DNA of 64,000 nt, from positions 255,159 to 319,158 of the forward strand of contig NW_003314312.1 in NCBI RefSeq assembly GCF_000143415.4, in the 5' to 3' direction. The notes beneath the pieces are model-generated. The model was not told the DNA's origin, ran no database searches, and was given only the letters and a program-made list of their open reading frames with translations. This document shows, in pieces, positions 9,641-22,664 of this stretch; position 1 is the stretch's first letter, and each line of letters begins with the position of its first letter. The position numbers and the translations under genes are program-made. The stretch is from Selaginella moellendorffii. Taxonomy: Eukaryota > Streptophyta > Lycopodiopsida > Selaginellales > Selaginellaceae.

Positions 9641-11370
9641 TGTCCCGAGAACCCTAGCGCATGGAAGTGGGGCATCTTAAAAATGCAAGATATCTCATAT
9701 ACAAATTGCCACCCTCAAAGTTCACAAAAACAAGCAATGTTTGGAAGGGTGCTTGAATAAACACTATAGCTTAGATCCAGTCGTTCATTTTATTTGTTAG
9801 CATTTACCGCTACCTTTTTTTTTTGACTTCGAACTCGATCGTAATTGTACGGTCTTTTTAGTATCTTCTTAAGAATATTAATCTGATTATAAGATACGGC
9901 CGCTTGTACCTATTGGATAGCTTTTTCACGTGGGAGGGACATCATAATAAATATTGAGTACTTACTTACTGGCAAAGTGGAACATTAGCTTCAATGTGTT
10001 GAAATACCCTACTAGAGGGAATTTTACAATATGCATCTCTATATATTGGATGGGCAAGAAGCATAGTGTTAGCTGGGAAATTCCAAATTTGCTAAATGGA
10101 GTATAGTGTCTTAGTCTCTAGGATTTTGTATTAATTTAGAGGACTTTACTAGATTTTTTATTCTTTCACTTCACTTGTAAATTCTTTTTCCCACTTACTA
10201 CATTTTCTTTTATTCCACAAGAGTTGCATACTTACACAAATAGTGAGAAACCATTGAAAAGATATGGATAAAAATTATTACATATATGTAGTGGAAGCTA
10301 TTAAATAGAATGACGTTATTGATGAATAAAATATTAATTATATCTTAGAAAAAGAATCTGAGGTGGAGATGATGAAATATTATTTGTTTAGTATTTAGTT
10401 TTAATAATGTATTATAAATTTAAATTACTTAAATTTTTACTTTAAAATATTTATTATCTATCATTTGCCTCAATGATGAGTTATCAATTTATTCATTATA
10501 TTTGTACCTAATTAAGTTACATAAAAAAAGTCTAAAAAGAATATTATACATGAATAGATGTCAATAGCGGAGAATATGTATCATGTCAATGCTACATTCT
10601 TGATCAAAAACTAAATTCAAAATAATATCAATACTAAACTTTTAAATTTTTTTTTGACAACAAAGTGAAATATTTTTATCTTAATATGCAAAAAAATGTA
10701 ACTTTTTAGATAAATAAAATAAAATAATTAAAATGATATATTAAATAACATGTTAAAAGTTATAAAATATAGGTGGATAAACTAATTTAAATAGTTTTAA
10801 ATTTTAAAATTAAAAAATATTGAATAAATTATTTTTATTGTTATGAATTTAAAATAATAAAATTATTATATTAATTTGATATATCTAATGAAGAACCAAA
10901 TCTTATGCATATATTTTAGATAAGAAAGTGTACCACAACTCCTTGAGTGTTAATTTTAAGTTCTGTAAAAGTGTTTTTAATATAAAATTTATCATTAAAA
11001 TGTCAAAGTAAATTACATGCAATAAGTGGTGTGGCCTTGGTAGTGGAGTTGAGAATGCTAGTGAAGTTTGGTGTACTATAGCAAAGAGTCATGCACTTAT
11101 TAAAGCATTTGAGGATCTCATATTACATTTTTAGTGATGCATTATAGCATTGCATTTTAGCATTCTGGAGAGTCGACAGCTTCTAATTTCAGGTATTGGA
11201 AGAATTAATTCCAGGGATTGTTGAGTTCTAGTTCCAAGCATATTAGTTTTCTAGCCATATCTGAGATTCAAGTAAGCTCTTAAATAGGAGCTTGGCACTC
11301 AAGATGAGACTCAAGAGGAAGGGAGAACATTAGAGAGCTAGCAGAATCAGTTTCAAGGAAGAAACTGAAG

Positions 11371-11700
11371 AATAAACATGCTCCTAATTGGACAAGAGGA
11401 GAAGCCATAGCTTTGATTGAGCTCAAAGCATGCAGAGTGGACAGTTATGATTCATGGAAAGTTGCCTTTGAATGCTTGCTAACAGCAGTTTGTAGATAAG
11501 ATACTGTTGAGAATCTAGCCACAAAGCTCACTTGGCAAGCCTCCAATGAGCTGGTTCCTGCTCAAGTCCGTGAAGACGAGATGGCTGCTGTTGTTCTTGA
11601 TGCCAAGGTTTCAACTTAACCTGTTTCCAGAGACATCAAGCATGACCAGTGTTGAGAACAAACTTGGTGGAACAGAGCTTGAGAGCATGTCATTTTCTAT
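11371..11700 (+). pseudogene. trihelix/Myb-SANT-like DNA-binding domain remnant
   Basis: From about 11378 the plus strand reads APNWTRGEAIALIELKACR and then a stretch with DSYDSWKVAFECL before a stop at 11496. This resembles the start of a trihelix (Myb/SANT-like) domain, W-T-x-x-E-A-x-x-L-I. Downstream, frames open and close (for example 11546-11842) with possible coiled-coil character, as in a decayed gene or domesticated transposase-like factor. No complete gene can be assembled. Confidence 0.35.
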
Positions 11701-12490
11701 GGAGCAAGTTTGGGAACTTAACAAACTTAGCAAGAGGTTCCAGCGAACTTTGACAGAGTGCTCAAAGATTGGAGCTTTTTTCGTCCCTCTCATATCCTTT
11801 CTCTACAGCCTGGAAGAGAATCCACTTTCTCATGCTCACTGAAAGGCTGCCATGAAATCAGTTATTATAGAGGTCAAGGGCCAGCAAACTTGGAGTGAAC
11901 AAGCTACCTGGAATTGTTCCTTCAAGCTTGTTGCCAGGCATGCATAAGACTTCCACTCCTATAGATTTGGAGTGTGGAAGAGGAATGCTGTGGAAGAGCT
12001 TGTTTCTATCCACACTAAGAAACTTGAGGCTATAACTTCGACAAAGATTTGTTGGTAGTGAACTGGTGAAAGTGTTTTGTGCTACTCAAAGTTCCTCCAG
12101 CCCAGAGTGGAGGCCAAACTCTTGAGGAATCTCACTGCCAATACTGTTCTCAAAGAGCAAAAGCTGCCAGTTCCACATGGATCTCACTGCTCAGAGTGGA
12201 AGTGATGTAGAACACACTCTAGTGTCATCCCTTTTAGTATTTGAAAGAGATTTTTGATCCAGATTTGTGCAAATAGAATTTAATATATTTTTGTTTTGAT
12301 GTTAGTGGATATACCTAAAATATATTTGAATATTCTGGGATATTTTACAATCTAATGGTTATTATTCAATTAGATTAATTTTGTATTTATAATATATAAA
12401 CTTCCCTAAAAACTTTCTAGCATATTCTATTTTATTCTATCATCTAATGGTTGATATGCAATAAGATTGATCTTATGTTTATAATTATAA

Positions 12491-12855
12491 ACTTCCATAT
12501 GATCAATTGGATTAATAAATAAGAACAACACTACTATTAAACAAACTAAATGTTGCTGTATGAAACGTGTAGTAAATTATTCTTATTCTTACATAAAATA
12601 TTTATGTTTTAACTGTCTCTCCATAAGATATGCAAGTGTGAATAAAATCACACATAAACTATATGAATTAGGAGAAATTTATGTGTTATACTTAAAAACA
12701 TATTTAACTTTTTCTAAACCTAGCATGTGGGCGCATTAACTTAAATATAGGTGAGTAAATTGAAATATTTTGATACAGTGAGAATTGGCTTTCTTAATAG
12801 TACTGTTGTTCCTTTTTAGTATTATTTATTAATCCAATTGATCAAATGGAAGTAT
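12491..12855. repeat. short inverted repeat pair in AT-rich DNA
   Basis: A segment of about 50 bases near 12491-12540 (containing GATCAATTGGATTAATAAATA) recurs in reverse complement near 12797-12857, with a few indels. The first arm also belongs to a roughly 100-base direct repeat with the preceding 12320-12420. A MITE-like or fold-back remnant is possible. Confidence 0.5.
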
Positions 12856-13567
12856 ATTAGCTGAATAACTTGGCATAAGTACAAATGAAATCATAAACAT
12901 GATAATAATCTATAAACACAAAATTAAATTGCATCAGATAGTAAGTTCAGAATATGTGTGAACTTCAGAGGATTGAACAATATCACATATCGTAATCATT
13001 TCCCAACTCCCATTTATGGATGAGAAGCTAGAAGAGCTAAATATAATAGGAAGTGTTTAGAAAATTTTATAAATTGTAATTATATATAAAAATTATAATA
13101 ACAACCATTATATCCAAATATAATTTAGGGTATATTCTGTTAATCTGTGACAAGTTACCAATGATTCTACAATACTGTATCTCAAGGAAATAGAGCCAGG
13201 TTATAAAAGAATAAAAAGAAGACGTTGTTTGGTTTGAAGGGTGAAAGAGAAAGAGAAGGGCTGAAAGTATGTGACGGGCCATCAAGCACGTCACCAGATT
13301 CTTTGAGCGCCGAGGGTTGAGGAAGGGCAGAGGCGCGCTTTTCTCCCACCGATCCGCCCTAGACAAATCTTTTAGCTCCAGCTGCGCGGTGCGCAGGCGA
13401 TGCTCGTCCCCTGCCGATCCAGGCGCCCTCGCGACCTCTTCGAGGATTGGAAGAAGCAATCGATCGTTCCAGCGGAGAAGCTGTGAGTGTTTTAGGTCTG
13501 TGGGCTTCTTTTCCCCTCATGCAAGCTCCTGGGTTTAACAAAGCTCGTATTGGGAAAAGCTCTAGAA

Positions 13568-14673
13568 ATGTCGATGGTCGCGGCGATAGATAGGTTGATC
13601 CAAGATCGCAACATGGACAAAGATCCGGTCATCGCAGCGCCGCCGCCACGCTCGCCGCCTTACGGGCTGGTCAAAGAGAGAAGGTTCTACCAGGATGATA
13701 TGGTCGGAAAGACGCTGAATGACAAGCAAGCTCTGGTGGCCGAAGGAAAATCGCCTTCTACTCCCGCTGCTGCTACTCCTCGCAAGCTTGGTACTCCTTC
13801 CGGCTATGGCGAAGATTTCTTCTTCGATGCTCCAGAGTCTCCATTCGCAGGTAAGTCTTTACTTCTTTGCTTTACTACTTGTTCTATCTCTACTCGTTTG
13901 AGATTTTCGTTCTCTCTTTTTGTTCTTCTACTTGGTGTTGGTTTGAGATTTTTTCCTTCGATTTTTCGCACTAGTGCTTATGCGATTTTTCTCACAGGCA
14001 GTGAGACGTCATCCCAGTGTGACTACTCCGGAGTGGAGAACTCCACGGCTCTGGCAGAGGCTACCGCGGACTCGGCGAAGCATCAGCAAGAGATGGAAGA
14101 GCTCGAGCGATACAAGAAGGCGGAGGAAACGCTAGAGATTGTTCTCCAGAAGCTAGCAGACGGTGGTTTGGCGGTGCCACCGACGCTACTCGAGAGGAAT
14201 GGAGGAGCGCTAGAAGTGGAGGACTTGGACATAGTCGGGCAGCTCCAGATAAAGAAGATGGTGGAGGCGGCGGTGGCGAGAGGGGCTGCCAAGGCCGAGT
14301 GCGAGGAGCAGCTCCAGGCGGAGCTGGAGAGCAAGAACACGGAGATCGAGACCAAGAACCGCGAGGTGACGAGGCTGCGGGACAAAGTTCGATACAACGA
14401 GCTCCTCAACCGGGAGATTTCGCAGAGAAACCAGGAAGCCATCGGTAAGTTCGTTGTGTTAGATGGATCTCATATGCAAACTTTCGTTCTTTCTCTTCTT
14501 TTTTTTCGCTAGAAATGGCTCGAAGCAAGCGTAGAGCCAGGAAGAGGATGATCCGGTGGGCCGTGGGCTCAGCCTCGGCGGCCATCGTGGGTGGCATCGG
14601 TGTAGCACTTGTGTACAAGTACTCGTCGTGGGAATTTTTGAGAGCTAGCAAGCCTGAGGCGACGTCTGAGTAA
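13568..14673 (+). CDS. plant coiled-coil, tail-anchored protein of unknown function (paralogue 1)
   Basis: Three exons: 13568-13850, 13998-14444 and 14513-14673, giving 296 residues. Residues 1-95 are Pro/Ala/Ser-rich and low in predicted order. The middle is an acidic/basic helical region (KHQQEMEELERYKKAEETLE; later ESKNTEIETKNREVTRLRDK) typical of coiled coils. The end has the element LLNREISQRNQEAIE, a basic stretch MARSKRRARKRMIRW, a single hydrophobic segment of about 20 residues and a short tail, a layout of C-terminally anchored membrane proteins. The same architecture and exon phases occur in the gene at 42129-43539. I recognise this as a plant-specific family but know no function for it. 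The start is the first ATG in frame; a longer frame upstream begins only with TTG. Confidence 0.75.
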
Positions 14674-15055
14674 GAAGACAAAGAGAAAAAAAAAACTAAA
14701 CAATGGATAATAAGTCTTTGTTACGATGTCTCGTGTTTTTTTTTCCTGGATTTGTTGAAAGCTACAAAACCATGTAAATTCAAGCAATATGTCTTTACAT
14801 ATGCCAAGCTTCAATAACTTCTTTAAGTTAAATAACAGAAAAAGTATATTAAACCAACCTCCCGTTTAGGGTTGCATGGTCTACACTGCTTCCTCCAACG
14901 CCCTAATTTGAGATTCTATGGAAAATTAGCGTTGTTACTTACCTTTGTCGACGTAACCAGTATCTAACCCTACTTGGAAAGGATGTGTTAACGACAAAAA
15001 CCATGTATACATGATATGTTACACTGGTGCCAAGCCTCAAAGTTTTTTTTGGCTT

Positions 15056-17028
15056 TCACTTGGTTGCGTCCGTGATCATAGCTCTCGTCCACTGCTCGAT
15101 GTCCTCGGCCTGTGATGGCGGTGGCAACAACGGAGTCTCGACCACGTCCCACTCGTCCCCTCCACTGTCAGAGAATTTTCTCGCTTCTCCGCCGATGCAA
15201 AAGAAGTCGCTCATTTCCATCCGGCTTTGGTTCCGCAATGCCTGGAGTTTGAGCTTTTGGAGAATTCAAACACATTACGAAGCTTTCAAACAAAGAAACT
15301 AAACAGTACCTTACCTCGTGAGAAGAGACGTAGCTCTGGAGAAGCGAGCCGTCGGCTCTGGTGTTGCTGTTCATCAGCGCTGGCCTCGTGTTGCTCGGTC
15401 TGAAAACTCAATCCATGTCAGTTCAAGTTCTTGAATTAATGGAACGCGAGTGGTAGAGCCATTATACCTTGTTTTGGATTCCTTCGACGAGAGCAAAGCG
15501 AGGAGCTCCATAAAGGTCTCGAATGTGGGCAGGGTGGATGGCATTGGCACTCCTAGCATTGCGTAGCCGTAGACACAGATGCACGACACGCTCCGCTTCA
15601 AGAGCTTGACAGCTTGCCTCACGTCTCGATCGCTGTCGCTTTGAGTAGACTCGCTGCTGCCAAGCTTGAGAAATCTCGGCTTTTCGAGTGACAGAAAGCT
15701 CGATCCGCTGCTACTGGCATGACTGTCTGACTTCCCAGACTTGTCCGCCTTTCCATCTGAAGATAGCTTTACCCGCTCTCCCTTTCGTGGGAGAAACAAT
15801 GGATACTCCTCACTAGAAGTTTAAACACGACTGGTAAGTAAAATGGAGGATTTCTATAAACGATTACCTGCGGGAAACCGGAGAAGCGTCCCAGTATGAT
15901 GTTCGTTCCCAGATTCTAGACGAAGAGGCCTAAGTAAAAATGAACTTGTGTCATCCGAAGAGAAGAGTTTCTCTTTACCGCAAATGCAGCGTTATGGAGC
16001 ATTGGAGTCATCAAGTAACGTCCTGTTTGGTAGACAAGCTGCACCATATACCCCAGAGAGGCAGAGAGATCTTCTGTGCTCACAGAATGAGGATCGTCTC
16101 TGACTGGCAAACATGCTCCACAGACACGAAGAAGTTGCCTCTCCTTGGATCCCCGAGGCTTGTCTGAATCCCCCTATATCCGTCCATTAGGCTCCACATA
16201 AAGCTTGAAAGTGTTTATACGAGAATAAAAACGACTCACTTGCAAGTAATGCAGAGGGAAAACTTTCGTCAGGTGCCGGAACACATGCCTTCGAGCTAGA
16301 TTCACTTCTGTCAATAGAGATGTCTGAGAAGAAAATGAAAGAAAATGTAAGAAAATAAGAAGAGAAAATCGCTGAGATCATACCAGTTTCGCAATATGTG
16401 CACGCATAAGATCAGGATAGAAGACTTCAAACAGCTCCTGTTGTATTCTGTTCAACTAGAAAACCGTGAAGAACAAAGTTAGCCACATTTCTGACTCTTT
16501 CAGGGAGAAAATGCACCTGGCTAGAAACAGTGTCCAAATATTTCCTGCGTGCTTCGTATTCACTTTTTCTTTTCTCAGCTTTCAGCTTGCCTGGAAAAGC
16601 ACGAGTCAGAAAAGAAACACCGAAAAAACTTTATTGATTTCTTACTCTGGACTAAGAGTTTCTCATTCTTGTGACTGGAACTCTGCAGCTTAGTTTTTAA
16701 TTCCAAGCGTTCGATGCTCAGATGCCGCTGAGCATCGGCCTCTCTCTAGAAAAAATTTCAAACGCTTGGAACACGGAAAAGAAGAAAAAATTGCCAGCAA
16801 AAGAGAACCTTGGCTCTCAGCTCCGCATCCATGCGATTGCGAAGAGCATCGCGTTCGTGGGTCAATCTCCTCACAATCTTATATTTCTCGGCGAGCCTGT
16901 CCAGAGAATAAGAAAGAAAATCACGCGACGCGTCGAGCAAGCACTCACCGGAGATTGACGCAAGAGACGCACACCGCCGGCTGATTCGCGGCCTCACACA
17001 CGCCGCAGGAGCAGCCGCGTCGCGCCAT
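15056..17028 (-). CDS. ATG14: ATG14/VPS38-type subunit of the PI3-kinase complex
   Basis: About ten short exons on the minus strand; the first is 17028-16949, the second 16896-16809, and the stop is at 15058-15056. The N-terminus carries paired cysteines, CSCGVCEAANQPAVCVSCVN, like the CxxC...CxxC of plant ATG14. A coiled coil of about 110 residues follows (RLAEKYKIVRRLTHERDAL onwards). The conserved C-terminal half includes DDPHSVSTEDLSASLGYMVQ, SRIWERTSYWD, AVKLLKRSVSCICVYGY and the closing PPPSQAEDIEQWTRAM, all strong family matches. The protein is expected to recruit VPS34/VPS15/ATG6 to sites of autophagosome formation. An overlapping ATG further upstream (17048) is out of frame with the Cys motif and was not used. 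The boundary of the last intron (around 15250) is approximate. The stop codon of the starch synthase gene lies only 117 bases upstream. Confidence 0.85.
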
Positions 17029-17144
17029 CGCCCACAGCTCGAATGCATCAAACCCTAAGACCCTGTTTTAGGGCTCCCACTTTTAGGGCAAAAGCGAATA
17101 GTTGGGTATATTCTACCAGATTTGAAAACCATAGGCGGGACGAT

Positions 17145-20100
17145 TTATTTCTTAGCAAGGTAGTAGAGCTCTACATAGTCAAGCGCGGGCCTATTCCATG
17201 ACCAATCTTGCTCCATTACCTTCTGGCACAACGAATGAAACCAATCTCGCGCGTCATACCAAGCGGACAATGCCCTGTGGAGAAAAATCATCAAAGCCAA
17301 TTCACCTCTTCGAATTTTTCTTGCTTGCACGTACCTGTTCAATGCATAGTCCACTCCTGCTGCGTCCGTGCCTTCGAAGCTAAAGCCATTTGGTTCCAGC
17401 CCTTGCGACTGTGCTCGATCTTTGTCATGGTCGACATCAAACACCGTGTCGTTCAATCCTGGCAAAGAATATCGAAACGCTTCTTCTGGAGAGATCGCGA
17501 TTCATACCTCCGGTCTTTCGAACAACGGGAATGGCACCGTATCGCATTGCCGTTAGTTGAGTCAAGCCGCAAGGCTCAAAGATGGATGGAACTAAGATGA
17601 AGTCTGCACCGGCATATATCTGCAAAACGTCCAGTTTAGCTACTCGGAGCTTTGATCAGATTGCGCCTTACCAAGTGAGATAATGGTTCATCGTATGTGA
17701 GACACAACCGTGCCATGTCGTTGTGAGAGTTCTTAAGCTGATGCGAGAGATTCACAAAGTCGTTTTGTACTCGAGGATCCGGAGCAGATCCCAGAAGGAC
17801 CACCTACGAGAAAAACGATATTCATATATCACGGCTGGAATCAACAAACCTGTCCACCGCGCTCCAGAGTTCGCCATATCGCATGCTTGATAAGGTGAAT
17901 TCCTTTTTGCGCTGTTAGCCGGGTGATGATGCCGACTAAAGGTTTATCCACTTGCTGCAAACCAAGCCTGTGCTGGAGCTCACTTTTAGCAGCTCTTTTG
18001 CCTTCCACAACTTGCTCTGCTGTGTAAGAAACCTGTAAAGTAGTGTTAAACACGCAGCTCAAACCGTCACTTGAAAAGAAAATCATACGGGAATGTAAGG
18101 ATCGTCAAACGGGTCCCAAATATCCAAGTCGATTCCGTTCCTGATGCCATGAAACTTTCCACGATGAGGGGCAATTGCTGGACTCCCAGAAACTTCTTGT
18201 GCATAGCTATGTGAGACCTGCAAATTTGTTACGTTCATTCAAAGGCTTTTATGAACTCAGTAAGCTTACCGTGGTTGCCATGTTTGCATTTGCCATTGCC
18301 TTTCCCACCTGGGCAATTCCAAACTCTAAATTATGTATGGTAAACACAATTCGCGCGTTGGACAAAGCATAGTGCTTGTAGCTTTCTTGAAACAGCCAGG
18401 CTACCGGCGCAGTCGACCAATCGTGACAATGAATAACATCCTGGGAAGCAGAGCTTATAAAGATTATAAAAAAAGAACGGCTTAGAAACTTACAGGACGT
18501 CTTCCACTTCGCAAAAGAAACTCCAGTGCTGCATTGCAGAAAAAACCAAAGCGATGTCCATCATCTCTGCGACCATATATACAGCCAGCCCAAAAGAAGC
18601 TGCAAAAAGAAAATACTACGTGAGTGGAACGTCTAAAGCTGTAATACTAAGCATACCCGTTCTGCGGTTCAATGAAGTGTACGTTTAGGCCTTCTACTTT
18701 CCCATTCCAAACGCGAATGGTGGTTCCTCCCCAGCCAAACGACTCTTTCTCTTGAAGTTCCTCGACCTGCCATTTGTTACGTGGTTAGATCCGACAGATA
18801 TACTACTCGCAACAAAACCGTTGTTTACGTGATTGTATTTCAGGCAGTCATACTTCGGAAGGATAATCTCCACGTTATGGCCCAGTTCTTGTACAGCACG
18901 TGAAAGACTCGTGACAACATCACCTAGACCACCCACCTGTAAAAGATGGCTCCTTAGGACCATCCCGAGAACAGGCATGAGGTAAGACAAATTGTTAACG
19001 GGACAAGAGAAATACCTTTGCAATAGGAGCCATTTCGACGGAAATATGAACAATGCTCATAGGTGGCTCCTTGCCAATCCCGCCATGAACTGGGATGTGA
19101 TAGTCAAAACCACCGCGATTGTCATAAGTTCCTCCATTGTCATCCCCTCTTTCAGAAAACACGCAGTCCATTATGTAAGCATCGACTGGGACTTCAACTG
19201 CACAGAACAACGAATTAGATATACACGATAATAGAGAAGATGAGAGACTATACCAGTTGCCTTGAGGTGGGTAGTGCTTGGAACCTCTTTCATTCTTACC
19301 GGTGGGAAAGGGCTTAGTTGATGTGTCCAGCGGTTGAAAGAATGCCTCAACCATACCTCAGGCTTCCCGCTTAGAACAGTGTTCTGTGGATTATAAAGCA
19401 CTGAAACAGGTTCTCCGGCGTTCACTTCCATTGGATCCGTGTAATAAACGTGAGACTGCGACTGCAAAAATGTTTGTTTCGTCTTTTGTTTCATCTCCTC
19501 TTTCTTCTGTGCTTTGTACAGTTTCTACATAACACACACAAGTTATAAAAGTTATGGAACAAACATACAGCAATACCAACCTTTTTACGTGCAGCCTCTT
19601 CTCTTTCCTGCCGCTGCTTTCGGATCTCAGAATACACCTGCTCTTCAACATCTGCCCAATACAACTCCTCAGCAACGGGTTCGGGAACAGCCATGTGGAA
19701 ATCCTGGTAGTCATTGTTGTCATAAGTTGATGCTTTCTCCGGTGGCCCGTCTGCAAACACCCAATTGAGCATGAACGCTGCCTTGGGAACAGAAACTGCA
19801 AAGAAAAAGAAAGAAAACTTCGTCAATCGTCGATGTAAAAATAATTACTAGACTCGCACCTTCAACTGAACACCAGTCTCCGCTCCTCGACGAAGAGGGC
19901 ACAAGCTTTTCGACCACAGAGACAGCGTCTTGCCAATTGTTGTAGCCTCCGTGTATCCAGAGTTCTGTGCTTCGGGCAAGTGATCGAGAGGAACGATTGT
20001 AGAAGAGCTTCACTGTCTCCCCTGCTTTGAAACTCGTAGGCTCTGCGTCCCAAAGTCCCGGCACACTGGGCAATGCTTTTTGTAATACCATCCTGGCTCG

Positions 20101-21641
20101 TTCTCTCCGTTCAGCAACGATCCTTTTGGCCTCGTCTCTATCCGCTTCCTCCGCAGCTCGTTGCTCTGCCAGCTTACGAGCCTCTGCGGCAGCTCGGTCT
20201 TTTTCTGCTTGTTCTTGCGCAAGCCTTTCAGCTTCTTTCCTCTTCTCCAGCACCAAGAAGTTCTCAAACTCGCGTTGATCCATGCTGCCGTCGTCCACGA
20301 GAACGAAGAAGTCCTTTGTGTCGTTGTTCTCGTAGACATTTCCGTTGAAGAACACGAAGTCCATTCGATATGCTTCTTTGGGAACGTCCACTTTACAGGC
20401 CCACCAATCTCCACCAAGTTCACTTTTTTCCAACTTTAATGTGAATGGTTGCCATCGCCAGCCATTAAACGACCCCATAATCTGCACACTGTCCTCGCTT
20501 GCTAGCACCGTTATGCTCCGGTTGAAGTAGATTTCGACCTCAGCACCAGCCTCAACTTTCTGCGGGTAGTAAAATATTTTGCTCATCGTAAAAGCACTGG
20601 CATCAGCTAGTTTGGCTATCTCCCGCTTCCTGGCTGCTTCTTTCGCAATCCTTTCCCTCTCCTTGGCTAGAGCGAGCTCAATTTCCCTTTTCTTAGCCTC
20701 CTGTTCGAGCTTCTTTTTTTTCTCTGCCTGTTGTTTGGCTAGAATCTGTTCCAGCTCCCATCGTCTAGCAGCAGTGGCTTCTTGGTCTGCTCTTTTCCTA
20801 CTCTCCGCCTCAGCTATCTCCTCCTCTGTTCTCCTTCTTTTCTCTGTTTCCTTTTTGATCTCCTTGATCTTCAACGCATAGTCGCTTGCATTAGCCTCCG
20901 TGACATCGTCCTTGTCTTTCACCTCCGAAACTTTGACAGTAGAGTTATCACCACCAGAGTCGTCCTCCTGCCGATCAGCAGCTTCCGTTTTTCCTTTCAG
21001 CCGACCCGAACCAAACCTTTCAACCTCTTCTTCTATCCTCTGCTTTGCAACCACGTAATCAACTTCCTGGTGCGCCGAGATGGAGGCCGATTGAGAGCGC
21101 ATCTTCTCTAGAACCTGGTCCTGCTCTCCATTCTCTGCCACAGTTGGTTCTACCACTACTTTCTCCGTCCCAGCCGTCTCTGTTTCCTCGTCATTGCTGG
21201 TTTCTCGACCAGCCTTGGCCGTCTTTACCTCGAAACTAGTAGCTTCAGAGACATCGTCCGGTTTGGACGTCTTCTTCTCTTTGAGCTTTTGCTGGAAGCC
21301 TTTCTGTCGTTCACCTGTGCCAAAAGAAAAAAAAAAAAACAGAAGAAAGAACATCACAATGTAGTAAAGTAATGTATCGTACCTGCGCATACAATTGTCT
21401 TGAAATTCCTGCGCGACGATCTTCTTTCCAGTCGACACTGGAAGAATACCAGACAATATGTCAAGCAGTAGATCGATCAGGAGCATTTCTATCGAAATTC
21501 ATCCCAAAACTAGCTAGAATTGTCCAGATCCATGACACTCACCCAGATTAAGAAGCGCTCATTGCTAGATCCAAGCCCTCCCGCCGATGAAACCTTCCAC
21601 GCCGCGGCCGACGCCGCCACGAGCGACGCCGCGGTTGCCAT
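17145..21641 (-). CDS. SS3: soluble starch synthase III (GT5 with three CBM53 modules)
   Basis: Large multi-exon gene on the minus strand. Exon 1 (21641-21543) and exon 2 (21437-21383) encode a plastid transit-like N-terminus ending [15 protein letters not shown]; exon 3 (21314-19860) is long. The order is: transit peptide, a charged Glu/Lys/Arg-rich coiled coil, three starch-binding CBM53 repeats (around [39 protein letters not shown] and [20 protein letters not shown]), and the GT5 catalytic domain. The catalytic part shows MAPIAKVGGLGDV (ADP-glucose binding), [21 protein letters not shown], a glycosyltransferase core [14 protein letters not shown], and [16 protein letters not shown] followed by KTGG. 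The enzyme elongates amylopectin chains in plastids. The stop codon is at 17147-17145. Central intron positions follow GT/AG sites and the family alignment. Confidence 0.9.
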
Positions 21642-21747
21642 GGCTCACCGCAGCTCCACCGCGAAGAAAACCTAGCAATAATCACACTGGCTTCTTCCTC
21701 TCCATAGCTCCGCGCCGTACCACGTGTTTCGTGGTGGCCACACAAAA

Positions 21748-21800
21748 ATGTGGCTACTACATTTTAGGGCTATCCGTCAAAACTGTACGGCATATATAGT
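21748..21800 (-). repeat. remnant of the MSRA5 3'-flank repeat
   Basis: The segment with TACATTTTAGGGCTATC and AACTGTACGGCA matches, with few changes, 34347-34395 in the same orientation and 31785-31845 in reverse complement. Those copies lie just beyond MSRA5-like genes, so this marks an outer edge of the duplicated cassette region. Confidence 0.6.
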
Positions 21801-21969
21801 TAATCTAGCAAAAACTTTACATTGTTCTTCCGGATGTATCCTATCGAGGAGAAAGAACGTCTTCGTAAAACTTACATTTCATGACAATCCATCCGCTTCC
21901 AGATTCGCGATTCTTTCCATCATTTTCTTGACGAGTCCATTCCTCAAAGGCCCGGTGCATGACAAATCA

Positions 21970-22335
21970 CGTTAACTAGGTGTTCGAGGGACTATCTTGG
22001 TCGCTGCAAATGCCGAAGTTTGGGTATCTGACCGCTTCAAGTTGCCAGGTGGAATGCCACAATGCGACATCAAGGTGACGCTGCAGGTTCTGGTTTGCAG
22101 GATCGCGAAATAATGTGTGTTCAGCATCTATCAGAAGATCTCCAGCTAGTCCCAAGGACGCCTCTCGTGTCCTGCAACTCGCAACTGCCAAAAGAAGCTC
22201 TTTCAGGCTGTGCTCTAATGTGGCCTGTGCTCGAGCAGGAAAGTTGCATGAGGCCAAACGGTTGCTTGATGAGATGCAACCAGATCTATTTGCTTATAAT
22301 GTGAACATATGCTGAAGTCTATGGTTGATGGGAAG
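21970..22335 (+). pseudogene. PPR-like gene fragment at the edge of the lectin cluster
   Basis: In one frame the sequence reads SNVACARAGKLHEAKRLLDE followed by MQPDLFAYNVN, a recognisable PPR motif, but frames shift on both sides. The stretch around 21970-22230 recurs in inverted orientation at about 36190-36420, with an internal deletion, showing that it was carried along when the cassette was duplicated. Confidence 0.5.
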
Positions 22336-22664
22336 CTCAAGAATGGGCTTCTAGATATGGTCAGAATGGAAGGGTCACCTCTAGAACAAGTTGTACCTTA
22401 CATATGGTGTGGAAAACGTGTTCATCTTTGTCACATGCACGCCTGATCTTATCACCGTACTGCTTCTGCTGGCATGTCACTCTCAGGTCCAGCTCCAGCT
22501 CTGGAGAAAAATACAATCAGTCACAGGTCGTAGCATTTCATGCTTATGACATAGGAATAGGACATGAATAATCTATTATCCTGAACACTGTTCCTTTTGT
22601 CCTCGAATGCAAGGCGTAGCTTTGGAACTATCGGGCCTCATAACCTAATGTTTGTATCCATCTA

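Larger units (their letters stand above)
9680..13300. other. AT-rich intergenic region with decayed fragments
   Basis: No intact gene is visible in this 3.6 kb. The composition falls to strongly AT-rich, with many homopolymer runs. Two items stand out and are listed separately: a trihelix-like coding remnant near 11.4 kb and a short inverted repeat near 12.5-12.85 kb. The open frame at 11546-11842 is not recognisable as a known protein. Confidence 0.6.

Noticed and set aside
17041-17090. Upstream ATG at 17048 as start of ATG14
   Set aside because: It is out of frame with the conserved CSCGVC...CVSC cysteine motif; the ATG at 17028 gives the family N-terminus.
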